Part shown: one piece after another, positions 48,119 through 57,700 of the stretch
Layout: the number at the start of each line of letters is the position of its first letter
Position numbering within the stretch: the first letter of the stretch is position 1
Source: Mucilaginibacter saanensis
Lineage (GTDB): Bacteria > Bacteroidota > Bacteroidia > Sphingobacteriales > Sphingobacteriaceae
DNA length: 64,000 nt
Assembly: GCF_014200575.1 (NCBI RefSeq)
Contig: NZ_JACHBZ010000011.1
Location: forward strand, 132,808 to 196,807
Direction of reading: 5' to 3'
The notes under the pieces: model-generated
The model's database searches: none
What the model was told of the DNA's origin: nothing
What the model saw: the letters and a program-made list of their open reading frames with translations, nothing else
Program-made: the position numbers and the translations under genes

Positions 48119-48817
48119 GTGGAAAACTACAACGAGAAGATCAGTATAAAATCATGGGCCGAAGAAGATCGCCCGCGCGAGAAACTAAGCACCCAGGGCA
48201 GGCGGGCATTGACTGATGCCGAACTGATTGCTATACTCATTGGCTCGGGCAGCCGTACCGAAACAGCTGTGGAATTAAGCAAACGTATACTGCACCATTA
48301 TGAAAATGATCTGAACAGACTGGGCAAGGCCTCTATCAGCGAGCTTTCTAAATTTAAGGGGATAGGAGAGGCAAAGGCTATATCCATTATAGCTGCGTTG
48401 GAGATTGGTCGCCGCCGTAACGATACCGAGGTTAAGGCGATAGAATATATTACCGGCAGCCGCGATGCCTATAATATCATGCGCCGCCACCTGATGGATC
48501 TGAACCACGAAGAGTTTTGGATATTGTTGGTTGGTCGCTCACAAAAGGTGCTGGCCAAAGAGCTGGTGAGCAAAGGAGGCCTTTCGGCTACGGTAGCCGA
48601 TCCTAAAATCATTTTTTACATGGCCCTGCAGCAGCAGGCCAGTGGTATTATCCTTATCCATAATCACCCATCGGGTAACCTGAAACCCAGTCATCAGGAT
48701 GTTGACCTCACCAAAAAAATAAGCGCCGCCGGCAAAATGCTGGAGATTAATGTGCTTGACCACCTGATTATTACTGACACCGGATATTACAGCTTTGGGG
48801 ATGAGGGGATAATTTGA
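48119..48817 (+). CDS. radC: RadC-family JAMM/MPN protein
   Basis: A 232-residue protein from a GTG start (VENYNEKISIKSWAEEDRPREKL, read as Met). An N-terminal helix-hairpin-helix part (LSKFKGIGEAKAISIIAALEIGRR) precedes the MPN domain with the JAMM-like zinc signature HNHPSGNLKPSHQD. The family is named for DNA repair, but its true function is debated. A TACTTTAA box lies just ahead of the start, again suggesting a short leader. Confidence 0.93.
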   Translation: MENYNEKISIKSWAEEDRPREKLSTQGRRALTDAELIAILIGSGSRTETAVELSKRILHHYENDLNRLGKASISELSKFKGIGEAKAISIIAALEIGRRRNDTEVKAIEYITGSRDAYNIMRRHLMDLNHEEFWILLVGRSQKVLAKELVSKGGLSATVADPKIIFYMALQQQASGIILIHNHPSGNLKPSHQDVDLTKKISAAGKMLEINVLDHLIITDTGYYSFGDEGII

Positions 48818-48902
48818 TTTGGGATTTGGGGATTTCGATTTCAGTTTTTAAAATTTAGATACTTGTGCTGCCGCGAGTTTGTAGCTGGTTGCATTACATG
48901 TT

Positions 48903-48972
48903 TTCAGCTTCGGCTGAAGTAAGCTGGAAGCTTACCTGTGTGACACCCACGAGATACGCTGCGCTAATCTCG
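48903..48972. repeat. Three-hairpin intergenic element
   Basis: Three adjacent stems occur: TTCAGC-TTCG-GCTGAA (48903-48918, a UUCG tetraloop), GTAAGCT-GGA-AGCTTAC (48919-48935), and CGAGAT (48950-48955) with ATCTCG (48967-48972). This resembles a REP or MITE-like dispersed element; only one copy is in the window. It fills the otherwise gene-free 285 bp between radC and pheT. Confidence 0.5.
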
Positions 48973-49074
48973 CGGTAGCGAATAGCGGGGATTTAATTAA
49001 AAAGCCAAAATTAAAAAGTCAAAAATCTTACTCATACCTTTTTGCTTTCAGCTTTAACCTTTCAGCCTAAATCG

Positions 49075-49082
49075 TATCTTTG
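49075..49082 (+). promoter_or_regulatory. Putative -7 box of pheT
   Basis: TATCTTTG is an exact TAnnTTTG match 20 nt before the pheT ATG. No -33 TTG was found at the usual spacing. Confidence 0.5.
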
Positions 49083-49102
49083 CCGATTATCATTTCTGAA
49101 TA

Positions 49103-51502
49103 ATGAAGATATCATATAACTGGCTTAAAGAATTTATTGATACAGATAAAACTCCACAGGAAATTTCAATTATCCTTACCGGTACTGGTTTGGAGGTGGA
49201 GAGCCTGGAAAAAGTACAACCCATTCCCGGCGGTCTTGAAGGCCTGGTGATTGGTTATGTAAAGGAGTGTACTGACCACGCCAATTCAGATCACCTGCAT
49301 GTAACTAAGGTTGATGTTGGTGGTGCGGAAGACCTGCAGATTGTTTGCGGCGCAGCTAACGTTGCCGCCGGGCAAAAAGTGGTGGTTGCTGTTGTAGGCA
49401 CCTCCGTTTACCCCGTAGCAGGCGAACCTTTTGCCATAAAAAAATCAAAAATACGCGGCGAAGTATCCGAAGGGATGATCTGTGCTGAGGACGAGATAGG
49501 TTTAGGTACCAACCAGGATGGTATCATGGTGCTTGATGCCGATGCTCCTGTAGGTGCGCTGGCTAAAGACTATTTTAAGCTGAACGATGACTACATGTAC
49601 GAGATAGGCTTAACCCCTAATCGTGCGGATGCCGCATCGCATTTGGGTACTGCCCGTGATATTGCCGCGTTCTTGAAAATAGGAATCACCAGGCCGGATG
49701 TAAGCGCATTCAAAGTTGCCAATACCGGCAGGACTATTAATGTAGTGGTAGAGAATGAACAGGCCAGTCCGCGTTATTCAGGGTTAACCATCAGCGGGCT
49801 TGAGGTAAAGGAATCACCGAAATGGTTAAAGGAACGGCTGGCAGTAATTGGTATCCGCTCCATCAACAACATTGTGGATGTTACCAACTATGTATTACAT
49901 GAGTTAGGACAGCCGCTGCATGCCTTTGATACCGACGAAATAAAAGGGAATAAGGTGCTGGTTAAAAATTATCCGGAAGGAACCGTTTTTAAAACGCTTG
50001 ACGATGTAGACCGCAAACTATCTGAGCACGATTTGATGATTGGTAATGCCGAAGAGCCGATGTGTATTGCCGGTGTTTTTGGCGGTATTGCTTCGGGTGT
50101 TAAAGCATCAACTACCAGTATTTTCCTGGAGAGCGCTTACTTTAATTCGGTATCGGTACGTAAAACAGCTAAAAGGCATGGTTTAAAAACGGATGCTTCG
50201 TTCAGGTTTGAACGCGGTACTGATCCGGACATGACCGTGTTTGCCTTAAAGCGCGCGGCTTTACTCATACAGCAGGTTGCCGGTGGCCAAGTATCATCTG
50301 ATATTGTTGATCTTTATCCTGGCCCGGTTGCGCCGTTTGCTTTTGATGTAAGTTATAAAAACATTCGCAGGCTCATTGGTAAGGATATTCCGCATACCGA
50401 GATCAAAGCTATTATTCAGGCCTTGGATATTAAGGTAGTTAACGAAACGGAAGAGGTGCTTTCATTGCAGGTGCCTCCATACCGTGTTGATGTAACCCGC
50501 GAAGTGGACGTGGTGGAAGAGGTGCTGCGTATTTATGGTTATAACAACATTGAGATACCAACCCAGATCAGGGCATCATTAAATACGTCGCAAAGACCTG
50601 AAAAAGATACGGTACAGAATCAGCTGTCAGATTTATTGACCGCTAATGGCTTTAATGAAATATTATCTAACTCGCTAACTAAATCCGCCTATTCAGACAA
50701 TTTGGATACTGCTGTAAAGATTCTGAACCCTTTAAGCAGCGATCTGGATGTAATGCGCCAAACCTTGTTGTATTCGGGACTGGAGGCTATAGTTTATAAC
50801 CAGAACCGTCGTGCTGCCGATTTGAAATTTTATGAGTTTGGTAAAGTGTATAGTGTAAAGGACGATAAATACATTGAAACCCAGCGTTTTTCGATATTTA
50901 TTACCGGCGCCAATGCTGCCGAGCAATGGAATCAGAAATCTAAACAGGTATCATTCTATAACCTGAAAGCCGTAGTTGATAGCATTTTGGAGCGATTGAA
51001 TATCACCGACTACACGGTTGATGATGCTACTTGCAAAAAAATGGCTTATGGGCTGCAATACATGCTTAATGGTAAACAGTTGGTTAAGTTTGGTGCGGTT
51101 GCTGTAACTGCTTTGAAAAAAGTTGATGTAGAAAAAGAGGTGTTTTATGCCGATTTTAATTTCGACATCGTATTGTCGGCTATACGCAAAAATAAGATCG
51201 TTTACCAAGAGGTTTCCAAGTTTCCGGCAGTGCGCCGTGATCTTTCCATGTTGATAGATAAAAGCATTTCTTTTGGTCAGTTAAAACAGATTGCCCAGCG
51301 AACGGAACGCAAGCTACTGAAGGAAGTTAGTGTATTTGACGTTTATGAGGGCGATAAATTACCGGCCGGAAAAAAATCATACGCGCTTAGTTTTATCATA
51401 CAGGATATCGAAAAAACCCTTACCGATAAGGCCATTGATTCCATTATGCAAAAATTAATTTATAACTTAGGTAAAGAAGCCGGAGCCGAGATCAGGAAAT
51501 AA
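49103..51502 (+). CDS. pheT: Phenylalanine--tRNA ligase beta subunit
   Basis: The 799-residue non-catalytic subunit of the alpha2beta2 enzyme recognises tRNA-Phe and edits. Domain order is right: a B1 start (MKISYNWLKEFIDTDKTPQE), a tRNA-binding OB fold (about 40-150), the B3/4 editing domain (about 205-385), a B5 domain, the catalytic-like core and a C-terminal anticodon-binding (FDX-ACB) domain (from about 705, FPAVRRDLSMLIDKS). pheS is not adjacent, which is common in Bacteroidota. Confidence 0.97.
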   Translation: MKISYNWLKEFIDTDKTPQEISIILTGTGLEVESLEKVQPIPGGLEGLVIGYVKECTDHANSDHLHVTKVDVGGAEDLQIVCGAANVAAGQKVVVAVVGTSVYPVAGEPFAIKKSKIRGEVSEGMICAEDEIGLGTNQDGIMVLDADAPVGALAKDYFKLNDDYMYEIGLTPNRADAASHLGTARDIAAFLKIGITRPDVSAFKVANTGRTINVVVENEQASPRYSGLTISGLEVKESPKWLKERLAVIGIRSINNIVDVTNYVLHELGQPLHAFDTDEIKGNKVLVKNYPEGTVFKTLDDVDRKLSEHDLMIGNAEEPMCIAGVFGGIASGVKASTTSIFLESAYFNSVSVRKTAKRHGLKTDASFRFERGTDPDMTVFALKRAALLIQQVAGGQVSSDIVDLYPGPVAPFAFDVSYKNIRRLIGKDIPHTEIKAIIQALDIKVVNETEEVLSLQVPPYRVDVTREVDVVEEVLRIYGYNNIEIPTQIRASLNTSQRPEKDTVQNQLSDLLTANGFNEILSNSLTKSAYSDNLDTAVKILNPLSSDLDVMRQTLLYSGLEAIVYNQNRRAADLKFYEFGKVYSVKDDKYIETQRFSIFITGANAAEQWNQKSKQVSFYNLKAVVDSILERLNITDYTVDDATCKKMAYGLQYMLNGKQLVKFGAVAVTALKKVDVEKEVFYADFNFDIVLSAIRKNKIVYQEVSKFPAVRRDLSMLIDKSISFGQLKQIAQRTERKLLKEVSVFDVYEGDKLPAGKKSYALSFIIQDIEKTLTDKAIDSIMQKLIYNLGKEAGAEIRK

Positions 51503-51619
51503 TTTAATTTGATTCGGGATTAAGAAAATGAAATTTAGCGCCGGTAAATACCGGAAGAAACTAACAGATCAATAATTAAAATTAAATTAATTAATAAATC
51601 AGTAATTTTATAATTATAA

Positions 51620-51910
51620 ATGGCCTCCGTAGCAGAACAGTTAAATAAAATTGTAGATAAGACCGAGCGGCTAATTGAGCTTTGTGCTGCTTTACAGGAG
51701 GAAAATGATCTGTTAAAACTGGAAAGCGAGGCTTTAACGGTTGCCCTTGATGCCAGCAAAGGGAAGACAAAAGAGTTGGAAGAAAAGCTTCGTGTATTGA
51801 AAGCTGCGAAGTCATTTTCAGAAACAAATGAAAAAAGTCTTGACATAAAGCAAAAAATTAACGACTTTGTGCAAGAAATTGATAAGTGTATTGTATTATT
51901 GAAGAAATAA
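51620..51910 (+). CDS. ZapB-like small coiled-coil protein
   Basis: A 96-residue protein with one long heptad-rich coil (about 5-65; LIELCAALQEENDLLKLESEAL) and a second short helix at the C-terminus. It is the kind of small coiled coil that often precedes zapA in Bacteroidota and may act with it at the division ring, but the role is inferred from position. The stop lies 20 bp before the zapA start. Confidence 0.75.
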   Translation: MASVAEQLNKIVDKTERLIELCAALQEENDLLKLESEALTVALDASKGKTKELEEKLRVLKAAKSFSETNEKSLDIKQKINDFVQEIDKCIVLLKK

Positions 51911-51930
51911 TACAAAAAGTGAAAAGCTCA

Positions 51931-52221
51931 ATGGGAGAAATCTCAATAAAAATAAATATTGCTGACAGAGTTTACCCATTAAAGGTAAACATGGAGGAGG
52001 AAGAAATAATACGCAGGGCGGCCAAACTAATTAATGACCGGATAAAAGAATATCAGGAAAATTATGCGGTGAGGGATAAACAAGATCTGCTTTCAATGGC
52101 GGTGTTGCATTATGCTACATCATCATTAAAGGCAGAGAAGAAGGTCACGGTTGAAGATACCGATATTGCTGAAAAGGTGTATCAACTTGATCATTTGCTG
52201 ACTGAATTTTTCTCGAAGTAA
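51931..52221 (+). CDS. zapA: Cell division protein ZapA
   Basis: The ATG at 51931 is chosen because the conserved ZapA N-terminus MGEISIKINIADRVYPLKV begins there; an earlier in-frame ATG at 51886 would only add 15 residues overlapping the upstream gene. At 96 residues it has the short beta-rich head followed by a long coiled helix. ZapA bundles FtsZ filaments at the Z ring. It is followed directly by the 6S-like RNA. Confidence 0.9.
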   Translation: MGEISIKINIADRVYPLKVNMEEEEIIRRAAKLINDRIKEYQENYAVRDKQDLLSMAVLHYATSSLKAEKKVTVEDTDIAEKVYQLDHLLTEFFSK

Positions 52222-52264
52222 TTAGCGTTCTTTACATACATATACAGAGCACATTTTAAGATTT

Positions 52265-52427
52265 AACCGCAGTTAAATTTTAGGTTTCACTATTAAAAAC
52301 TTAACGCTTCAATATGAGCGGATCTAAGAGGCATGCGTTACTATTTATATTAACGTAACCCATGATTCCAATATCCGAAATGAAGTTTTTAAATACATGA
52401 TACTTAAAAGTTAGTTGCGGTTTTTTT
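52265..52427 (+). ncRNA. ssrS: 6S RNA-like structured RNA (6S-Flavo type)
   Basis: The gap between zapA and rny folds into one long rod. A closing stem joins 52265-52285 with 52402-52422 (20 of 21 positions paired, counting GU pairs). Then comes a 7/9-nt bubble, a perfect 10-bp stem TTAAAAACTT (52293-52302) with AAGTTTTTAA (52383-52392), a 5-bp CGGAT/ATCCG stem, and a terminal CATGCGTTAC/GTAACCCATG hairpin (9 of 10 paired). A T run ends at 52427. This is the layout of 6S RNA, which mimics an open promoter and sequesters RNA polymerase. The position next to zapA also fits. Exact ends are uncertain and could extend about 15 nt upstream. Confidence 0.72.
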
Positions 52428-52458
52428 ATTATATAACCTTACACCCTAAAAAAAGAAG

Positions 52459-54024
52459 ATGGACGTATTATTATACATTATTATTGGCCTGTTGGTAGGT
52501 GCCATTATTGGCATCGTCATTGGCCGCTTCCTGCTGCGGAAGCTTTTTAAAGACCAGGAAACATCCGCGCAGAACAAAGTGAAAAAGATATTAAAGGATG
52601 CTGAAAACAATGCAGAGATCCTGAAAAAGAATAAATCACTGGAAGCCAAAGAGAAGTTTTTACAGTTGAAGGCTGAGCATGAACAAGAAGTAAACACTAA
52701 AAATAACGCCATTAACCAGCGCGAAAACGGTGTGAAGCAAAAAGAGCAATCGCTAAACCAGCGTTTGGAAAACATGAACCGCAAGGAAAGTGAGTTGGAT
52801 AATACCCGCAAAAACCTGGAAAAGCAAACAGATATTGTTGTTAAAAAACAAGAAGAGGTTGAAGTGCTTAAAAATTCGCACGTAAAGCAATTGGAAACCA
52901 TTGCCGGTTTATCTGCCGATGATGCCAAAAATCAGCTGGTTGATACTTTACGTGAAGAGGCCCGTACTAAAGCAATGATCCAGATAAAGGATATTGTTGA
53001 CGAAGCAAAGCTTACCGCTACCAAAGAAGCTAAAAAGATAGTTATACAAACTATACAGCGTACCGCTACCGAGAGTGCTATTGAAAATACGGTGTCTATT
53101 TTCAATATTGAAAATGATGAGATCAAGGGTCGTATCATTGGCCGCGAGGGTAGGAATATCCGCGCGTTGGAAGCGGCAACAGGTATTGAAATTATTGTTG
53201 ATGATACGCCAGAAGCTATTATCCTATCGGGTTTTGACCCGGTTAGGCGCGAAATTGCGAGGCTTGCTATGCACCGCCTGGTAACAGATGGCCGTATACA
53301 CCCTGCCCGTATTGAGGAAGTGGTTGCCAAAACCAAAAAACAAATTGAAGAAGAAATAGTAGAAATAGGCGAGCGTACTGTGATTGATTTGGGTATACAT
53401 GGTTTACACCCTGAACTGATCCGTATGGTTGGTCGTATGCGTTACCGTTCATCTTATGGTCAGAACCTGTTGCAGCACTCTCGTGAAGTAGCCAACTTTT
53501 GTGCTACTATGGCTGCCGAGCTTGGCTTAAATGTTAAAATGGCTAAACGTGCAGGCTTGTTACATGATATTGGTAAAGTACCTGATGATAACCCGGAGCT
53601 ACCTCACGCTATTTTAGGTATGCAACTGGCAGAAAAATATAAGGAACATCCTGAGGTTTGTAATGCCATAGGTGCTCACCACGATGAAATTGAGATGACT
53701 TCCATGTTGTCGCCAATTATTCAGGCTTGTGATGCCATTTCAGGTGCCCGTCCGGGTGCCCGCCGCGAAGTGGTTGAAAGCTATATTAAACGTTTAAAAG
53801 AGCTGGAAGAACTTGCTTTATCATATCCGGGTGTTGAAAAAACCTTCGCTATACAGGCTGGTCGTGAGCTGCGTGTAGTAGTGGAGAGTGAGAAGATCAC
53901 CGATGCACAATCAGAAGTATTGGCTGCAGATATCTCCAACCGTATCCAAACAGAAATGACCTACCCCGGTCAGATCAAAGTTACCGTTATCAGGGAAACC
54001 CGCTCGGTAGCGTTTGCCAAGTAA
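52459..54024 (+). CDS. rny: Ribonuclease Y
   Basis: A 521-residue membrane-anchored endoribonuclease that starts mRNA decay. An N-terminal membrane segment (3-24) is followed by a long coiled coil (about 30-150), a KH domain (about 205-270; [21 protein letters not shown]) and an HD domain with the metal His-Asp in [12 protein letters not shown] and HHDEIEM. The length is typical. It is monocistronic with a terminator at 54048-54083. Confidence 0.96.
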   Translation: MDVLLYIIIGLLVGAIIGIVIGRFLLRKLFKDQETSAQNKVKKILKDAENNAEILKKNKSLEAKEKFLQLKAEHEQEVNTKNNAINQRENGVKQKEQSLNQRLENMNRKESELDNTRKNLEKQTDIVVKKQEEVEVLKNSHVKQLETIAGLSADDAKNQLVDTLREEARTKAMIQIKDIVDEAKLTATKEAKKIVIQTIQRTATESAIENTVSIFNIENDEIKGRIIGREGRNIRALEAATGIEIIVDDTPEAIILSGFDPVRREIARLAMHRLVTDGRIHPARIEEVVAKTKKQIEEEIVEIGERTVIDLGIHGLHPELIRMVGRMRYRSSYGQNLLQHSREVANFCATMAAELGLNVKMAKRAGLLHDIGKVPDDNPELPHAILGMQLAEKYKEHPEVCNAIGAHHDEIEMTSMLSPIIQACDAISGARPGARREVVESYIKRLKELEELALSYPGVEKTFAIQAGRELRVVVESEKITDAQSEVLAADISNRIQTEMTYPGQIKVTVIRETRSVAFAK

Positions 54025-54047
54025 TAATTACAGTAAATAAAATAACA

Positions 54048-54083
54048 AACCCTTTCTGCTTTAAAAAAACAGAAAGGGTTTTT
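54048..54083 (+). terminator. Rho-independent terminator of rny
   Basis: AACCCTTTCTG (54048-54058) pairs perfectly with CAGAAAGGGTT (54070-54080), followed by a T run. Confidence 0.9.
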
Positions 54084-54096
54084 ATATTTACAGGAA

Positions 54097-54651
54097 ATGG
54101 CTTCAAATAAATTATCAGATACATCGCAGGGTAATACACCGTCAAAAACAGGGGATACCAATGGTATGCGCCCCGTTGATATTTATTTTGCCAAATATGC
54201 CGAGAGTCATCAAAACAAAACCAATGAGGTTTTTCATTTCATTTGCATTCCGCTTATTGTATTTAGTATTGTCGGCCTGGTATGGTCAATCCCGTTTCCT
54301 TATCTTAAATTTTTGGGCACCTATAATGGTGTTTTTAACTGGGCGTCATTTTTAATTGCTCTCAGCATTTACTATTATCTGAAACTGTCGCCTGTGCTAT
54401 CGTACCTGATGCTTTTTATGTTGTTTGGCTTTAGTTATGGCATCATAGGGTTGGAGCAATGGCACAAAAATGGTGGCCCTGCGCTGTGGCTGGTTTGCCT
54501 GGTCCTGTTCATTGTTGCCTGGGTTGGGCAGTTCATTGGTCATAAAATTGAAGGCAAAAAGCCCTCATTCTTAGATGATATTAAGTTTTTGCTTATTGGG
54601 CCAATATACCTACTACACCTGGTGTTAAAAAAACTATCTGTTAAATATTGA
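54097..54651 (+). CDS. Mpo1-like (DUF962) 2-hydroxy fatty acid dioxygenase family protein
   Basis: A 184-residue protein with about four membrane spans. The DUF962/Mpo1 signature YxxxHxxxxNxxxHxxxxP is exact: Tyr34, His38, Asn43, His47 in the segment from KYAESHQNK to NEVFHFICIP, with a late WVGQFIGHKIEGKKPSF match. In yeast Mpo1 carries out alpha-oxidation of 2-hydroxy acids with iron. That activity is assumed here. The start at 54097 is kept, though an ATG at codon 24 is possible. Confidence 0.9.
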   Translation: MASNKLSDTSQGNTPSKTGDTNGMRPVDIYFAKYAESHQNKTNEVFHFICIPLIVFSIVGLVWSIPFPYLKFLGTYNGVFNWASFLIALSIYYYLKLSPVLSYLMLFMLFGFSYGIIGLEQWHKNGGPALWLVCLVLFIVAWVGQFIGHKIEGKKPSFLDDIKFLLIGPIYLLHLVLKKLSVKY

Positions 54652-54669
54652 TTAAGGCTTTTAATTAAT

Positions 54670-54753
54670 GTTAACACAAAGGGTTAAAAATAATCTTGTG
54701 TTAACATACTGTTAATATTGTAGCTGAACCTTTGTGTTATAAATAAACACAAA
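54670..54753 (+). promoter_or_regulatory. Paired inverted repeats before the Oar-like gene
   Basis: GTTAACACAA (54670-54679) and TTGTGTTAAC (54696-54705) form a perfect 10-bp inverted repeat 16 nt apart. A second pair, TTTGTGTT (54731-54738) and AACACAAA (54746-54753), overlaps the A of the start codon. The same AACACAA core is used four times, which suggests a bound regulator or an RNA switch at the start codon. Confidence 0.5.
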
Positions 54754-57700
54754 TGAAAAAGCTTTACTTTATCCTTTTATCAGTGCTGATTATTGGGGTT
54801 GCAAATGTTGCAAATGCGCAAATTACAACCTCGGTAGTAAGCGGAAAAGTTACCGACCAGAAAGGCGCAACCCTGCCTGGCGTAACCATTACCCTGCTCA
54901 ACACAAGTACCGGCACACGTTATGGCGCTCAGTCAAACGCTGATGGCCGTTACACCGTTGCCAACGTTAACCCAGGTGGTCCATACATTATATCTGCTTC
55001 TTTTGTAGGTTTTAAAAAAGACCAAAGATCTGACGTTACTTTAAGTTTAGGTAGCGTTACTTTTAACTTTGCACTGGCCGATGAAACTACAACCTTACAG
55101 GAAGTAAAGGTTAGAGCCAACGGCGGTGGTACCAAAACAGGTGCAAGTACACGCATTAACCAAAATCAATTACGTACACTGCCATCTATCAGCCGTAGCT
55201 TACAGGATTTTACCAGAGCTACGCCTCAAAGTAACAATAACTCTTTCCAGGGAACCAACTACCGTTATAACAACGTAACCCTTGATGGTGCTATCAATAA
55301 TGATGCAATTGGTTTTAGCCCATCATTAGGTGGTCAAAACAATGCATCAGGTCAGGTGGGTAGCAGTACCCGTACAAGCCCGGTATCATTAGATGCTATT
55401 CAGGATATACAAGTACTGGTAGCTCCTTATGATATTAAAATTGGTAACGTTTTGGGTGGTAGTATCAACGCTGTAACCCGTAGCGGTACAAATGACTTTA
55501 CCGGTTCTGTTTACGGATTTGGCAGAGGCGCATTTATGGTTGGCCCCAACAATGCAGCAGCAGCTGCCGGTGGCGATGGTTCAAAACTACCTGATAGTTT
55601 CCATGATTACCAAACAGGTATCCGTTTAGGTTTCCCCATCATCAAAAATAAATTATTCTTCTTTACTAACGAGGAGATTGCCCGTCGTAAAGATCCTGTG
55701 ATCAGGGGTGCTGATGGTACTGGTTCAACTCAGATATTGAGCTTGCAGGATGCACAAAACTTAACCGCTGCTTTTCAGAAATATACTGGCGGTGTAAGTC
55801 CGGGCACTTACCAAAATACTTCTATCTACTCTAATTCAAATAAATTCTTTAACCGTTTGGATTGGAATATCGATGATAACAACCAGTTAACCATCCGTAA
55901 CAATACCATCACCTCAACAGCTACAAACTTAGAGCGTGATCAGCAGAACTTCCGTTTTGGTGGTATTGATTATGTGTCACATAACAATTCAACCTCAACC
56001 GTTGCCGAGTTAAAAACAAGGTTTTCCAACAGTGCAAGTAATAGCCTGGTTGTAGGTTACTCTAACGTACATGATTTCCGTGACCCTACATCAGACCCAT
56101 CTTTACCACAAATTGAAATAGTTGGCCGTACGCCAGGTACAACCATATTTATGGGTACCGACCGTGAGGCAGCTATATTTGATATGCACCAGAAAACAAC
56201 TGAGTTTACTGACAACTTTACTTTAACTACTGGTAAGCATACTTTTACTTTTGGTACACACAATGAGTTTTATAACATTACCTATAACTTTGTTAACTCA
56301 TGGAACGGGCGTATTGCTTACAACAGCATCGATGACTTCCTGAACAACAACCCGGCCCGTGTACGTGCTAACTTTAACTATACTAACAACACCCGCGATT
56401 ATATCTTATCAAACCCGTCAGCAAAGTTTAATGTTAATTTGTTAAGCTTATACGGACAGGATGAAATTCAACTGACTGATAATTTTAAACTAACTGCAGC
56501 TTTGCGTTTAGATTATGCAGGTGTACCTAACAAACAACCTTTAAGCGATAAAACAACAAGCGCTCCGGTTGATCCTAACTATGGTAACACCTTTACTTAC
56601 ACTAAACCAGCAAACATTAAACAAAACTACCTGAATAACATTGAATTTAACCCGCGCGTATCATTTAACTATGATATCAACGGCGATCAAAGCGTTATTT
56701 TACGTGGTGGTAGCGGATTGTTTACCGGTCGTGTACCATTTGCATGGTTTGGTTATGCATTTTACAACAATGGTGTAACTTATGGCGCGTATGACAATAA
56801 ATCATCATCAAAAGCATTTGTTGCCGGTACCAACCCGGTTCAGGTATCTTCAAATGGCGGTTTAAATTTTGTTAACCAGCAAGGTGCCAATACTGTTGCA
56901 AGCGGTCCAACACAGGTTGACTTAATTGACAACAACTTTAAAATGCCAGAGGTATGGAGAAGCAGCTTAGCCTTAGATTATACAACTCCCGATCAGTGGA
57001 AATTTACTGCCGAAGGTATTTACACCAAGGTTATTCATGATTTGAAATTCCAACAGGTAAATACAGTAGATCAGGTTACTTACTACCCTTACGATACTCA
57101 ACACCAACAGCCAATATTTGTTAACCAGAAGGTAAACTCAAACTACACCAATGCTTACCTGTTATCAAATACAAGCCAGGGATACCGTTACAGTGCCACT
57201 GCGCAGGTTGGTAAATTTACTCAGTTTGATGAGCAAAGTTCATTAAACGCTACAGTTGCTTATACTTATGGTCATTCAAAAGATGTTACCAATGGTATCC
57301 GTAACTCAATGGAGTCAAACTGGCAGTTAAACCAGGCTTTAAACCCTAATAATCCGGGTTTAGCTAATTCAAACTTTGATATCCGTAGCCGCATTGTATC
57401 AACAGTTAACTTTAAACATGACTGGGATAATGCTAAAAACTACACAGCTAACTTTAGCTTCTATTTTAGCTCTCAATCAGGTAACCCGTATACTTATGGT
57501 TTTTATCCAAATGCCATTGACGGAACCGGACAACAAGTTAGCTTAGCTTATATTCCCAAAAATGGCGAAACTGTTAAATTCTTCAGTGATATAGTTGGCG
57601 GTCAAACTGCTGTACAACAAGCCGCTGCTTTTGATGCATTTATTGACAAAAACGCATACCTTTCATCACGTCGTGGTAATTTTACTCAACGTAATGCAGC

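Noticed and set aside
51541..51554. CCGGTA-AA-TACCGG palindrome between pheT and the coiled-coil gene
   Set aside because: A short 14-bp palindrome without a T run; it may weakly terminate pheT but cannot be supported.
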